In this document: in pieces, positions 43,419-53,720 of the stretch
Numbering within the stretch: position 1 is the first letter of the stretch
Layout of the letters: each line of letters starts with the position of its first letter
From: Moraxella oblonga NBRC 102422
Lineage (GTDB): Bacteria; Pseudomonadota; Gammaproteobacteria; Pseudomonadales; Moraxellaceae
Direction of reading: 5' to 3'
Length of the DNA: 64,000 nucleotides
Assembly: GCF_001598275.1 (NCBI RefSeq)
Contig: NZ_BCYQ01000011.1
Span: forward strand, 1 to 64,000
The notes under the pieces: generated by a model
What the model saw: only the letters and a program-made list of their open reading frames with translations
Databases searched by the model: none
What the model was told of the DNA's origin: nothing
Program-made: the position numbers and the translations under genes

Positions 43419-44266
43419 CACATTTCTCCTTTACTCTCTACGACGATGATTTTTTCATCAGCCAAACGATATGCCAAGAGTTGACCGCCCCACACACACC
43501 CTGCGTCCAATGCACGCACTTTGTCGGTGGCAATTTGTGCTTTTAAGCCCGCCCAATGACCAAACAAGATTTTGCGTTTACGAGTAACCTCCCACTCAAA
43601 CCAAGGACGAAACCCTTTGGGCATATCATCTCCTAGCGTTTCTTTAAAAGAAAATTCTAGCATACCATCCTTGTCACACAATCTCATGCGAGTAAAATAG
43701 TTCGCAATCGCTCTCATGCGCTCATAACCATGCAATTTATCAGACCACACGTCTGCTTTTTTGCCATACAAATTAGGAAGCAATCTATCAAGCTGTTTTA
43801 AACTGCCTGAAAACTGTATTTGCAACTCTTTGGCATATGCTTTGGCATCTTTGACTTTCCAGTTTGGTGGTATGCCCGCATGCGTTAGTACTGTCTTTTC
43901 ACTCGGATATACCAAAAAAGGCTGACAACGAAGCCAATTTAACAGCTCATCGCAGTCAGGGGCGGTAAATATTGATGCGGTATTATCCTTTGCTTTTATT
44001 GGCAAAAGTCCTCGCCAAGTGGCAATCAAGGTAATGTCATGATTACCAAGTACAGTAGTCAAAGCCCCTTTGTCGGATAGGCGTTTGACTTGTCGTAAGG
44101 TGTCTAGCGAATTTTCGCCACGTGCCACGATGTCGCCACATAGCCAAAGTTTATCCAGATTTTCATCAAAATCCAACGCCACAAGCAAGCGATTGAAGGC
44201 ATCAAAACAGCCTTGCAAATCACCAATGACATACTCATGTCGGTATGTTTTAGTTAATGTATTCAT
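43418..44266 (-). CDS. apaH: Symmetrical Ap4A hydrolase
   Basis: Calcineurin-like phosphoesterase that splits Ap4A into two ADP and removes Np4N caps from RNA. 282 residues. Motifs are VIGDLQGCFD near 13-22, CGDIVARGENSL near 43-54 (the usual Pro after Gly is Glu), VLGNHDITLIA near 71-81, LTHAGIPP near 125, and a late His (GHWAG). Between rsmA (22 bases upstream) and the LytM gene; rsmA-apaH proximity is common in gammaproteobacteria, though apaG is absent here. Confidence 0.95.
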   Translation of the reverse strand: MNTLTKTYRHEYVIGDLQGCFDAFNRLLVALDFDENLDKLWLCGDIVARGENSLDTLRQVKRLSDKGALTTVLGNHDITLIATWRGLLPIKAKDNTASIFTAPDCDELLNWLRCQPFLVYPSEKTVLTHAGIPPNWKVKDAKAYAKELQIQFSGSLKQLDRLLPNLYGKKADVWSDKLHGYERMRAIANYFTRMRLCDKDGMLEFSFKETLGDDMPKGFRPWFEWEVTRKRKILFGHWAGLKAQIATDKVRALDAGCVWGGQLLAYRLADEKIIVVESKGEM

Positions 44267-44288
44267 ATTTTATAAAATAAATTTTTTA

Positions 44289-45134
44289 TTAATTTTGGTT
44301 CATTTTTTCAAATGACAAATCTGCCAATTTGACAAAATCCGCCACTTCTAGTGTCTCGGGACGTGCCTGTGGACTGATACCCACTTTGGCAAAATCTTCA
44401 TCGTCTAAAATGGGCAAGAGGCTTACGCTTTTAAAAATCGCTCGCAATGTTTTGCGTCTGTGGTTGAAAGCCTCACGCACCAAAATGACAAATATTTTTT
44501 CGTCTTTGGCTTGCAAAGGTTTTATTTTGAAAGGTGTCAAGCGAAACACTGCCGAAGTAACTTTGGGTGGTGGGTTAAATGCCCCATTGGGGACGGTCAA
44601 CAAATAATCCGCTTGACAATAATACTGCATAATGACAGAAAGTCGCCCATAGGCTTTGGTATTTGGTTCAGCAGTAATCCTATCAACCACTTCTTTTTGG
44701 AGCATAAAGTGCATATCCATAATGACATCACTAAATTCAAGCAAACGAAACAAAATGGGCGTAGAAATATTATAGGGCAAATTACCCACCACCCGAAACG
44801 CCCCACGCCCCACCTGATTGGCAAGCTGACGATAATCAATGTGCATGGCATTATCGTTGATGATGGTAAAATCAGGGTGGCTATTTGCTCCAATATTAAT
44901 GCGTAACGCACTTGCCAAATCACGGTCAAGCTCAATCACCGTCATGCTATCCACTTCTGCCAAAAGTGGCTCGGTCAACGCCCCCAAACCCGGCCCAATT
45001 TCAAGTAAGTTGTCCCCCCGAGACAAATGCACGCCATCAACTATCTGACGGATAATGCCAGTGTCGTGCAAGAAATTTTGCCCAAAGCGTTTTCTTGGGG
45101 CGTGGTTTAGTTCTCTGGGTGTGCGAATCGTCAT
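44289..45134 (-). CDS. rsmA: 16S rRNA m6,2A1518/A1519 dimethyltransferase
   Basis: Dimethylates two adjacent adenines at the 3' end of 16S rRNA during 30S maturation (also called ksgA). 281 residues from the ATG before [23 protein letters not shown] motif I is [15 protein letters not shown] near 49-63, motif [11 protein letters not shown], and the catalytic motif IV is GNLPYNIS near 119-126. Ten extra codons are open upstream but add nothing conserved. Confidence 0.96.
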   Translation of the reverse strand: MTIRTPRELNHAPRKRFGQNFLHDTGIIRQIVDGVHLSRGDNLLEIGPGLGALTEPLLAEVDSMTVIELDRDLASALRINIGANSHPDFTIINDNAMHIDYRQLANQVGRGAFRVVGNLPYNISTPILFRLLEFSDVIMDMHFMLQKEVVDRITAEPNTKAYGRLSVIMQYYCQADYLLTVPNGAFNPPPKVTSAVFRLTPFKIKPLQAKDEKIFVILVREAFNHRRKTLRAIFKSVSLLPILDDEDFAKVGISPQARPETLEVADFVKLADLSFEKMNQN

Positions 45135-45323
45135 GGTCTTTCCAATATGTGATGATGATGGCATTATAACATTGATAACAAAAAATCGCCATTTTCACCC
45201 CAAGTTTTCAGCGATTAAATGAGAATAAGCAACAAAAATAACAAAAAATTGCAATATTTTTAGCAAACATCGTGGTATTTTTTATTATAATGGTCGTTCA
45301 TTTTTTTTCATTATTTATATTTT

Positions 45324-45686
45324 ATGCGTTTATTAACCATCTCTTTACTTGTTGCCAGTGTGTTTGCCAGTCAAGCCCATGCCACCACAGCCAGCTACTA
45401 CGCCAACAACTTCAACGGACGTAAAACCGCCAACGGTGAAACATTTAGCAATCAAAAATTGACCTGTGCCTCTAACAAATACTCACTAGGCACTTATGTT
45501 GAAGTTACTAACCCCAAAAATAACAAATCCGTCATTTGCAAAGTCAATGACCGTATCGGCAAATCTGGGCGGATTGATTTATCCCAAAAAGCCTTTAAGG
45601 AACTTGCACCCTTGTCGGCTGGGATTGTCAAAGTGGAAGTCAAACCCATTCAACAAGAAAATATTGAGTTGGCATATCAAGAATAA
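45324..45686 (+). CDS. RlpA-like double-psi beta-barrel secreted protein
   Basis: 120 residues. A signal peptide (hydrophobic 3-17, cleavage near AHA-TTA) leads into a short RlpA domain: ASYYANNFNGRKTANGETF near 23-41, LTCAS, LGTYVEVTNPKNNKSVIC, and VNDRIGKSGRIDLSQKAF near 74-91 carrying the conserved acidic residues. It lacks the SPOR domain of full RlpA, so it would be a soluble periplasmic or exported protein, perhaps a peptidoglycan-acting enzyme. TATAAT at 45286-45291. Confidence 0.82.
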   Translation: MRLLTISLLVASVFASQAHATTASYYANNFNGRKTANGETFSNQKLTCASNKYSLGTYVEVTNPKNNKSVICKVNDRIGKSGRIDLSQKAFKELAPLSAGIVKVEVKPIQQENIELAYQE

Positions 45687-45690
45687 CATT

Positions 45691-45721
45691 AAAATCCCCT
45701 GTTTTTTAGCAGGGGATTTTT
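45691..45721 (+). terminator. Terminator after rlpA-like gene
   Basis: AAAATCCCCTG (45691-45701) with CAGGGGATTTT (45710-45720), loop of eight bases, T run. Confidence 0.9.
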
Positions 45722-45781
45722 GTAGTATGCTATGTAGCATTATAAATCAAATAAATTTATTTAAAATCAATAATTTAATAA

Positions 45782-46219
45782 TCAAACACTCATCTTCCAA
45801 TCAAAGGGCATTTCATGATGTCCACGCAGTGCCATCATGAGTGTTTGTTGCATATGTTGTAACACTTCGGCGGTATAGGGAATGGCAGGCACACCCCAAA
45901 CAGGGTTTGGCCAACGGCTGTCGTTTTGGTAGCGGACGATGTGATGAAAATGTAGCTGTGGCACTTGGTTGCCGAGTGCTGCCACATTCATTTTATCTGC
46001 CCCAAAGATTTTCGCCATTTGACTTGAAACCCAACTTGATTCACGCAAAAACTGCACTTGGTCAGTAGCAGACAACTCATAGATTTCTTTGATGCCTGAT
46101 ACTCGTGGCACTAAAATCAGCCAAGGGAACTGACAATCATTCATCAAACGCACGGTAGATAGTGGAAAATCGCCCACCAAAAAGGTGTCTTTGGCAAGTT
46201 GTGAGTGTAATTGGAACAT
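45782..46219 (-). CDS. HIT domain protein
   Basis: 145 residues of the histidine-triad fold, nucleotide-binding hydrolases or transferases. The N-terminal LVGDFPLSTVRLMND and LILVPRVSGIKEIYEL blocks and the late QLHFHHIVRYQND are recognisable. The triad is partial: the HxHxH pattern reads H-F-H-H-I. A branch with QLHxH followed by WPGPVWG-type sequence is common in proteobacteria, and here the sequence reads WPNPVWGV. Substrate unknown. Confidence 0.85.
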   Translation of the reverse strand: MFQLHSQLAKDTFLVGDFPLSTVRLMNDCQFPWLILVPRVSGIKEIYELSATDQVQFLRESSWVSSQMAKIFGADKMNVAALGNQVPQLHFHHIVRYQNDSRWPNPVWGVPAIPYTAEVLQHMQQTLMMALRGHHEMPFDWKMSV

Positions 46220-46326
46220 CTGTTTTCTCTTTTTAGTTTAAAATAATAGAATAAATCGTACTATTGTAACATAAAATTTGGCAAACGTGATGATTATTTG
46301 TCCCAAGCCCAATTTTACACAGCACA

Positions 46327-47547
46327 TCATTCATAAGGCACAACATCAAGAAAGGAGTATTGCCCATAACCACCCACATCAACCGACATACGCAACAAAG
46401 ATTTATTGTCTTGGCGACCTTTTGGTGGGTAAACACTGTTATTAATTGCATTGACAATGTCCAAAGCTTTTTCTTTATAATCTGGAAATAGCATTGGAAA
46501 CAAACTATCCACCCTAATCTTTATGGCTACTACAATATCATCATCAGGATAAACCAATGTCTCAATACACACATCATAAGAATGCCTGCTGTATTCTGCT
46601 TTTGCTTGATAAACTTATCCCCAAGAAATAAATAACATTTGTTTTGATTTATTGTATTGATAAATTTTGATGCCTTGATTGTCTAATTGTATCTTTGATG
46701 AGTAATAGCCAAATGATGATAATGCACTTTTTAAAAACACATTAACACAAATCAGACCCATCAATATCATGATACTGGCAAAAAATAGATTGGGAGCAAT
46801 GCTCGCCAAAGAAACCCCTTGATTTGATAATTTACTTAATGGAAATGTTATTCCCAAAAAGAAACAAATCAAGGTAACCACCAAATAAAGAGCGGGGAAA
46901 AATATAGGCTCTACCAATCGCCATTCTCTATCATCAAATCTACCACGCTTTGTCGTATGGTGAGACATGGTAGCAGATGACTCATGTGGCGGACATTTTT
47001 CACGCTTTATGGCACTAATTTCATCTGCAAGCTGGCATAAACAATCAAATAAATCACCTCCTTTATAGGTTTCACCATCATAAATAATTGCTTTTGTATG
47101 AATAAATAACTTTTTGTATTCATTCGTATTTTTATGTTTAGGAGATTTGGACTCCTTGTCATACAATAAACATAATTGATGATGAACAGAAAAATCCTTT
47201 GTAGCAAATATCGCTTTAATTTGAGACCAAGCAATTAATACAGGTTTAACATCCACATCATAATGATTGACGACAATACCATCATCATAAATTTGGATAT
47301 AAGGGTTTTTAATAAAAAAGGTTAATAAGTTAAAAAAATAACCGATATTTTTAATTAAAAGATACAATATCCCCAACAACACAGGAGAGAAAAAAATGGC
47401 GTTAGAAATAAATACCAAATCAGCACTGACAATACCTTCATAAATTGCCACAAACATAAAAAACACAAACCCCCAACCCACTACAATCCAAAACACAGGG
47501 GCTATAAGAGCATAAAATGACTCTTTGATGATGATTTTATCACTCAA
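46327..47547 (-). pseudogene. Duplicated membrane/PH-like protein split by an in-frame TAA
   Basis: A first open stretch of 310 codons (TTG start overlapping the mfd end by eight bases) stops at TAA 46617-46615, but the same frame then runs 95 codons further to 46327. The protein is an internal duplication: two hydrophobic helices (about 12-35 and 45-65) plus a beta-type region (IQIYDDGIVV...VLIAWSQIKAI), then again two helices (about 212-235 and 245-270) plus IQLDNQGIKIYQY...LFISWG[stop]VYQ. The stop falls exactly where the first repeat has Gln, so a CAA to TAA change is likely. The beta part looks like YcxB or bacterial PH domains. Function unknown. Confidence 0.7.
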
Positions 47548-50500
47548 TTAAATTTTTCCCAAAATAATGCAACAACTCAAACACCACATTTGTCCTCCCC
47601 ACCACATCTTTTTCGTCTTTGAAGGTGTATTTTAGGGTGGTTGCTCCTTGCATACGGTATTTGTCGTCCGATTGAATGAGCCGAACAATCGCCAGTCCGT
47701 CCACAGGTGTATCGGCTTTAAATTCAACCGTCAAAGAATGAGCCGTAACATCAACCTTAACCACCCCCAAAGGCATACTTTGCACCCTGATTTTATGCAC
47801 CAAAAACAAATTGGCAAGGGCGACAGACATCGCCCCAAAGCGGTCTATCATCTCACTTCTTAGGTCATTTAATTCATCAAGCGTATCCACCCCTGCAATG
47901 CGTTTATAAAAGAGCAGTCGCTCTGACACATCCGCCAAATAATCGCTTGGAATGAGTGCTGATGTGTGAATATTAATATCACTAACCAAATCAAGAGGCG
48001 TTTCTAGCTTTGGTGTTTTGCCCTGTTTAATGGCTTTTGTGGCACGATTAAGCATGTCCATATACAAACCAAAACCAATGGTTTGCATATTGCCCGACTG
48101 CGATTTACCCAAAATCTCGCCTGCCCCCCGAATTTCCAAATCCTCACTAGCAAGCATAAAACCCGCTCCTAGCGTATTGGCTCGGCTGATGGCATCTAAG
48201 CGTTTTTTGGCGTCCGTGGTTAGCCCCTTAATGGACGGCACAAACAAATAACAATACGCCTGATGATGGCTTCGCCCCACCCTACCCCTTAGCTGATGTA
48301 ATTGAGCCAAGCCAAATTTATCTGCACGGTTAATGATGATGGTGTTGGCATTTGGCACATCAATGCCCGTTTCAATAATCGTACTTGCTACCAGTACATT
48401 GGTTTTTTTGTGATAAAAATCACTCATCACTGCATACAGCTCTTTTTCAGCCATTTGTCCATGAGCCACACCCACTCGTACTTCGGGAATCAGTTCAGAC
48501 AGACTCTCCGCCACGCTATCAATACTCGCCACATCGTTGTGCAAATAATAAACCTGTCCCCCACGCAAAATCTCCCGCAAAATAGCATCTTTGGTCGTCT
48601 GCTCGCTTTTTTCAGCAACAAAAGTCTTAATGGCAAGACGGCGGGCAGGCGGTGTGGCAATGATAGAAATGTCTTGCATTCCAGACAACGCCATATTCAG
48701 CGTTCTTGGAATGGGGGTTGCGGTCATTGTCAAAGTATCCACATCAGATTGCAAACTTTTGATTTTTTCTTTGTGGCGAACGCCAAAACGATGTTCTTCG
48801 TCCACAATCATTAGCCCCAATTTTTTAAATTTAACATCATCTTGTAGCAGTCTGTGCGTGCCAATAACAATGTCCACTTTACCTTCTGCCAAATCCGTCA
48901 GCACCTTGTCTTGGGCTTTTTTAGAAACAAACCTTGACAAACTTTCCACCTTAATCGCCCAATCAGCAAAACGGGTCTTAAAATTATCTTCGTGTTGCCC
49001 TGCAAGGAGCGTGGTTGGCACCAGCACTGCCACCTGATAGCCCGCCTGTACCGCCACAAACGCCGCTCGCATTGCCACTTCGGTCTTACCAAAACCCACA
49101 TCGCCACAAATGAGCCTATCCATTGGCTTGGTTTGTTTCATGTCATTTAGCACCGCATCAATGGCACTTTTTTGGTCAAGCGTTTCTTCAAAAGCAAACT
49201 CACTGGCAAACAGCTCATACTGTGCCATATCAATATCAAAGGCAATACCAGCTTTGGCGTTTCGTCTGGCTTGCACATTGAGCAATTCGGCTGCCACATC
49301 ATAAATGTCGGTCAAGGTTTTTTGGCGAGCCTTATCCCATTTGCCTGAGCCAAGTTTAGATAGTTGCACCGCCTCACTGTCCGTACCACTATACCGCCCA
49401 ATGAGTGCCAGATTGGTGATTGGCACATAGACGTTGGCATCATCGGCATATTTGATGTGAATAAATTCTTGCTCACCTTCGCCCACATCAAGCACAACAA
49501 GCCCCTGATACCGCCCAATACCATAGGATAAATGCACCACCAAAGACCCTTCGGTCATTTCGCTGACTGATTTTATCAAAAAGGCTTGCGATAGGGCATT
49601 TTGGCGTTTTCTTTTACTTTGGCTGATTTGTCTGCCAAAAATGTGCGTTTCACTAATCACACAAAAACCGTTTTGATTGTTTTTTAACCCCTGTTTTTTT
49701 AACCAAATACCTTGCTCAATCGGAGCAACAGTTAGGGCAAGTTTGTGGGTAAATTTGTCCAAATTTTGGAAAAATTCGCCAAAATCTGCCACCAGTTCCA
49801 CTTCCAATTTGCCTCTTAACAATTCCAAAACAATCTCTCGTCTGCCCGCACTTTCACAAGCAAATAAAATCGGCTCATCACAAGTTGCCACAAAATTTAA
49901 AAACGCGTCCAACGGCTCATCTTTTTGATGATTAATGGGCAAACTTGGCACAACATCGCCGACAAAATCACAAAACAGCGATACGGCATTGCCCTTATCC
50001 ACCCCAAACACCGCTCTTGGATAGGGCTTTAAGGCGTGAAAAAACTCATTTTCTGGCAAATACAACAGCTCTGGGGGCAAAATCGGCACATCTTTATCAA
50101 ACCCATAAGAATGATGACGAGCCTTAACCTGTGTCCAAAAATCGTGGTGAGCATGGGCAAGACCATCATCACAAACAACGAGCGTATCTTTGGGCAAATA
50201 AGAAAACAGCGAGCCGTGTGCATACCAGTTGTCAAGCTCAAAAAATAACGGTGCATAATACTCCACCCCTGATGGTTGTATGCCTGTCATAATGTCATTA
50301 TAAAATTCTACCTTGCGGGCAGAAACGTCAGGAAAAATACTGGCAAAATTTTGGCGAAATTGTTCTTTGTTGTCAAAATCAAATTCACACGCAGGTAGCA
50401 GGCGAAATTCATGTACTTTGGGTGAGTTTGGGGTGGTATCACCAAATACCCTATCCTTTTTTAGTTTTGCAAAATCATCATCACTTAGTGTTCTTTGGGT

Positions 50501-51091
50501 ATCAGGGTTAAAAAATTTGATGCTCTCAATCTCATCATCAAACAAATCAAGGCGAAACGGCAACGCCTGCCCCACCGCAAAAATATCCACCACGCTCCCA
50601 CGCACAGCAAATTCGCCTGCCACATAGACATTATCCACCGCCTTGTAACCCGCCTTAATCAACCGTTCTTTTTGAGTGGTCAAATCAAAGCGTTCACCCA
50701 CCTTCAAATCAAAAAACCGCCCCAAAAGATAACTTGGCGGAGCAAGCCTTTGCATCAAAGACTGCACACTAACTAGCAACACGCCTGTGCTTGGCATTTG
50801 GGTTAAAAGAGCAATCCTCTCGGCAATGATGTCTTCTTGCACAGGCAAGCGGTCATAAACCAGCGTTTCATAGTCAGCAAAAATGTATGGCGTTATGCCA
50901 AAAAAAGCAAGCTCATCGGCAAGGGTGTGTAATTTTTCTTGCGACTGGCACACCATCAGAACCAACTGCTTGGCGGTTTTGGCATAAGTAGTAAGCCACA
51001 ACGCCCGACTTAGGTCTGATATAGGGTCAATGAATTGGGTATGAAAATCAGCTTTTAAAATAGGGGTATGAATGTGCATTAGAAAACTCAT
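47540..51091 (-). CDS. mfd: Transcription-repair coupling factor
   Basis: ATP-driven translocase that removes stalled RNA polymerase and recruits UvrA. About 1183 residues from ATG 51091 (ATG 51079 and a TTG upstream are alternatives). Order seen: UvrB-like N terminus, the RNA polymerase interaction region with VHLSYGIGRYQGL, Walker A GDVGFGKTEVAMRAAF near 640, IVDEEHRFG (motif II), TATPIPRTLNMALSG (motif III), STIIETGIDVPNANT, QLRGRVGRS (motif VI) and a C-terminal TRCF domain. The gene downstream starts inside its last codons. Confidence 0.97.
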   Translation of the reverse strand: MSFLMHIHTPILKADFHTQFIDPISDLSRALWLTTYAKTAKQLVLMVCQSQEKLHTLADELAFFGITPYIFADYETLVYDRLPVQEDIIAERIALLTQMPSTGVLLVSVQSLMQRLAPPSYLLGRFFDLKVGERFDLTTQKERLIKAGYKAVDNVYVAGEFAVRGSVVDIFAVGQALPFRLDLFDDEIESIKFFNPDTQRTLSDDDFAKLKKDRVFGDTTPNSPKVHEFRLLPACEFDFDNKEQFRQNFASIFPDVSARKVEFYNDIMTGIQPSGVEYYAPLFFELDNWYAHGSLFSYLPKDTLVVCDDGLAHAHHDFWTQVKARHHSYGFDKDVPILPPELLYLPENEFFHALKPYPRAVFGVDKGNAVSLFCDFVGDVVPSLPINHQKDEPLDAFLNFVATCDEPILFACESAGRREIVLELLRGKLEVELVADFGEFFQNLDKFTHKLALTVAPIEQGIWLKKQGLKNNQNGFCVISETHIFGRQISQSKRKRQNALSQAFLIKSVSEMTEGSLVVHLSYGIGRYQGLVVLDVGEGEQEFIHIKYADDANVYVPITNLALIGRYSGTDSEAVQLSKLGSGKWDKARQKTLTDIYDVAAELLNVQARRNAKAGIAFDIDMAQYELFASEFAFEETLDQKSAIDAVLNDMKQTKPMDRLICGDVGFGKTEVAMRAAFVAVQAGYQVAVLVPTTLLAGQHEDNFKTRFADWAIKVESLSRFVSKKAQDKVLTDLAEGKVDIVIGTHRLLQDDVKFKKLGLMIVDEEHRFGVRHKEKIKSLQSDVDTLTMTATPIPRTLNMALSGMQDISIIATPPARRLAIKTFVAEKSEQTTKDAILREILRGGQVYYLHNDVASIDSVAESLSELIPEVRVGVAHGQMAEKELYAVMSDFYHKKTNVLVASTIIETGIDVPNANTIIINRADKFGLAQLHQLRGRVGRSHHQAYCYLFVPSIKGLTTDAKKRLDAISRANTLGAGFMLASEDLEIRGAGEILGKSQSGNMQTIGFGLYMDMLNRATKAIKQGKTPKLETPLDLVSDINIHTSALIPSDYLADVSERLLFYKRIAGVDTLDELNDLRSEMIDRFGAMSVALANLFLVHKIRVQSMPLGVVKVDVTAHSLTVEFKADTPVDGLAIVRLIQSDDKYRMQGATTLKYTFKDEKDVVGRTNVVFELLHYFGKNLIE

Positions 51092-51106
51092 TAACAACAA
51101 AAGACA

Positions 51107-51136
51107 AAACCCACATTCACGCTTGAATATGGGTTT
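51107..51136 (-). terminator. Terminator after ppiD
   Basis: On the minus strand AAACCCA (51136-51130) pairs with TGGGTTT (51113-51107), helped by an inner ATTC/GAAT; a weak T-rich run follows. Confidence 0.6.
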
Positions 51137-51148
51137 ATGGGTGGCGTG

Positions 51149-52993
51149 TTATTGTTTTAGGGCTTGTTCATTTAACTGGATTTTTTGGGTATCTCGCAAG
51201 TATTGCAGATAGTCCCCAAGCTGGTCTTGACCAACATTATCACGAATAATCTTGGCGGTAGCCATGCGTTCGGCTTGTCCTAACTGTGGCTGACTGCTAG
51301 ATGTGATGGGCGAACCAACCAGCACGCTTGCCCCTTCGTCAGTCTCCACCGTCCAGACGCTTAGCCCCTCACCTTGATGCAAAAATAGACTGGCTTTTTC
51401 AGCCGTAGACAACGCCGAACTACTCAAACCCACCTGCCCAATACTCGCCTCTTTGGTTGCTAGCACCTTAGGGTCAGCCTCACCTTGCTTGGCGATGTTT
51501 TGTGCTTCGTTAAGAGCAAGAGCAATGGCTTGTTGTTTTACCAAAATCGCCTTAATATCAGCATTTGCCTCCTCTTTGGTCATGGGGCGCTGTGCCTCGT
51601 GATTGGTTGATTGTACCCACACCGTTTTATCTGTCAGCGTTATGCCTGCACTCACTGATTGGTCAGCGATGGCAAACTCATCAAAGGCGGCAGTAATCAC
51701 GCTTGAAGCAGAAAGCTCGGTTTGGTTGCCCGTTTGTGGATAAGCCTTGATGTTTTTGGCAGTCAAGCCCATTGCCTGTGCAATGTCGGCAATACCCATA
51801 CCATCAGTCGCCATACTGTTGATTTTGGCAACCATTTCCTCAAAGGCGGATTTGCGTTTGTGTTCGTAGGCTTGCTTGATAAGCTCATCACGCATACTGT
51901 CTTGGCTTGGCACTTCTGCCAATCTTGTGATGTTAAAAATATGATAACCAAACTGTGTCTTCACCACATTGCTTGACTGTCCCACACCAAGCCCATCAAC
52001 AGCAGACTCCACCGCTTTGGCACTCTCACCAAACATGGCAGGATTATACGAACCAATATCGCCCCCTGATTGTCCTGTTGGGTCGTCTGAATACTCTTTG
52101 GCAAGTGCCTTAAAGTCCCCACCTGCATCCAGTTTGGCTTTGACTTCTTTGGCACGACTCTCCGCATCATCGCCTGTCAACAAAATCTGAGCCAGTCCAA
52201 AGCTGTTTGCCACGCCACTATTTTGTAAATAGGCTTGGTATTGAGCTTGAATTTCTTCATCGTTGGGTGCTTCCACTTTGACATCTTTATCGGACAATTC
52301 AAGATATGCCAAATCAACAGTCGCAGGCTTGATGAGTTTATCTTTGTTGGCTTGATAATAAGTTTCAATGTCGCCATCGCTCACATGGACTTTGTCTGCA
52401 AAATTTTGCCATGCCAAACGATAAAGCCACACTTCACGGCTTTGTAATTGCAAATCTAAGAGTCGCCCAATCTGCAAATCAGGATAAATTGCCGTCCCCA
52501 AAAGACTGCTTGTCAGCTGACGTAAACTCAACTGAACACGAAATTCATCAAACAAATGACTTTTGGTCATGCCACGACTTTGTAGGTACTGGGCAAACAA
52601 ATCATTGGAGAACTTACCATTTGCATCGTGAAAACTACTGTCAGCACTAAGCAGGCGAGTCATCATTTCATCAGAGACGGTCATGCCCAAAAATTGGCTT
52701 TGATTTTCAAGCAACGCCCTATCAATCATGCCTTGCAAGATTTCATCAGAAAGTGCCTTTTCATCAATCAAATTGGCATCTACGCTTTCTAACAAACGAC
52801 TGCGATAAGCGTTGATTTCGCTCCGATAAACATCCAAACTTACCGAAGCATTACCCACTTTAACCACTTCGTTGGGGGCAATCCCTGCACCGCCATGAAA
52901 ATTAGAAATCCCCATAAATGCCATCGGCACAAGCGTCAATAACAACACTATTTTACCCGGCCAGCTTTGCATAAAATCACGAATTTTATCCAT
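51149..52993 (-). CDS. ppiD: Periplasmic folding chaperone PpiD
   Basis: Membrane-anchored periplasmic chaperone at the Sec translocon. 614 residues from ATG 52993. The cytosolic start MDKIRDFMQSWPGKIVLLL leads into one membrane helix (about 13-31), then a SurA-N-like chaperone region (about 45-190) and a parvulin domain (AQILLTGDD, YSDDPTGQSGGDIGSY, FGYHIFNITRL near 260-360), followed by a helical C-terminal region. The order hupB-ppiD matches E. coli, although lon is absent here. Confidence 0.95.
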   Translation of the reverse strand: MDKIRDFMQSWPGKIVLLLTLVPMAFMGISNFHGGAGIAPNEVVKVGNASVSLDVYRSEINAYRSRLLESVDANLIDEKALSDEILQGMIDRALLENQSQFLGMTVSDEMMTRLLSADSSFHDANGKFSNDLFAQYLQSRGMTKSHLFDEFRVQLSLRQLTSSLLGTAIYPDLQIGRLLDLQLQSREVWLYRLAWQNFADKVHVSDGDIETYYQANKDKLIKPATVDLAYLELSDKDVKVEAPNDEEIQAQYQAYLQNSGVANSFGLAQILLTGDDAESRAKEVKAKLDAGGDFKALAKEYSDDPTGQSGGDIGSYNPAMFGESAKAVESAVDGLGVGQSSNVVKTQFGYHIFNITRLAEVPSQDSMRDELIKQAYEHKRKSAFEEMVAKINSMATDGMGIADIAQAMGLTAKNIKAYPQTGNQTELSASSVITAAFDEFAIADQSVSAGITLTDKTVWVQSTNHEAQRPMTKEEANADIKAILVKQQAIALALNEAQNIAKQGEADPKVLATKEASIGQVGLSSSALSTAEKASLFLHQGEGLSVWTVETDEGASVLVGSPITSSSQPQLGQAERMATAKIIRDNVGQDQLGDYLQYLRDTQKIQLNEQALKQ

Positions 52994-53106
52994 AGACAAT
53001 CACACTTTTTATCAACTCAAATAAACTCACTATGATACGCCATTTTTGCAAAATACTCAAAAAAATTTTGTATTAATCATTTTACAAACCACCCATTTCA
53101 CCCATA

Positions 53107-53135
53107 AAAAAACGCACCTTAGAAGTGCGTTTTTT
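53107..53135 (-). terminator. Terminator after hupB
   Basis: AAAAAACGCAC (53107-53117) with GTGCGTTTTTT (53125-53135), loop CTTAGAA; 13 bases past the hupB stop and effective in either direction. Confidence 0.88.
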
Positions 53136-53148
53136 GTTATCAGCAAAA

Positions 53149-53451
53149 TTATTTTTTGCCTTTTTTAGGGGCAGACACAGGATTTACTGCATCTTTTAGA
53201 CCTTTACCTGCTTTGAAGCTAGGCACTTTGCTGGCAGCGATTTGTAGCTCTTCGCCAGTTTTTGGGTTACGACCAGTGCGAGCGGCACGCTCTTTAACAC
53301 TAAACGTACCAAAACCAACCAATACCACATCATCGCCACGCTCCAATGCACCTTGTACGCTGGCAGTAAAGGCATTCAATGCTTTGGTAGCTTGATCTTT
53401 GGTAAGACCTGCTTGTTGGGCGATGCTATCAACCAATTCTGATTTATTCAT
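53149..53451 (-). CDS. hupB: DNA-binding protein HU (beta type)
   Basis: Nucleoid protein that bends DNA as a dimer. Residues 1-90 are the full HU fold: [40 protein letters not shown] and [22 protein letters not shown] with the intercalating Pro in RNP. A short Lys-rich tail (KKGKK) extends it to 100 residues. Ribosome site GAGGAA. Upstream (53524-53567) two TGTAA-GGATAA copies lie 31 bases apart. Confidence 0.97.
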   Translation of the reverse strand: MNKSELVDSIAQQAGLTKDQATKALNAFTASVQGALERGDDVVLVGFGTFSVKERAARTGRNPKTGEELQIAASKVPSFKAGKGLKDAVNPVSAPKKGKK

Positions 53452-53720
53452 GATAATTCCTCACGTGAAAAATAAGTTTGAACAAGTATTGCCCAAACTG
53501 GATAATATAGGTAAGGTAAACCCTGTAATGGATAAACCTTGGTTAGGTAAGCATTGTAAGGGATAAGATAGGCATTTTACAAGGGGTTTAGATGAAAAAA
53601 TACAAAATTTTTACAAAAATTCACGGTTTTTGGCGTTGTCGCTACACAATTACCGAAAATTTTCCCATCAATGGTTTACTTTTTGTCAATATCATTTTAT
53701 CATGTTCAAAAATTTTGTGA

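Noticed and set aside
44460-44906. 148-residue + strand frame opposite rsmA
   Set aside because: It is the complement of conserved rsmA codons with no ribosome site or recognised motif.
46233-46457. 74-residue minus-strand frame beside the interrupted membrane gene
   Set aside because: It overlaps the remnant of that gene in another frame and lacks any coding features.
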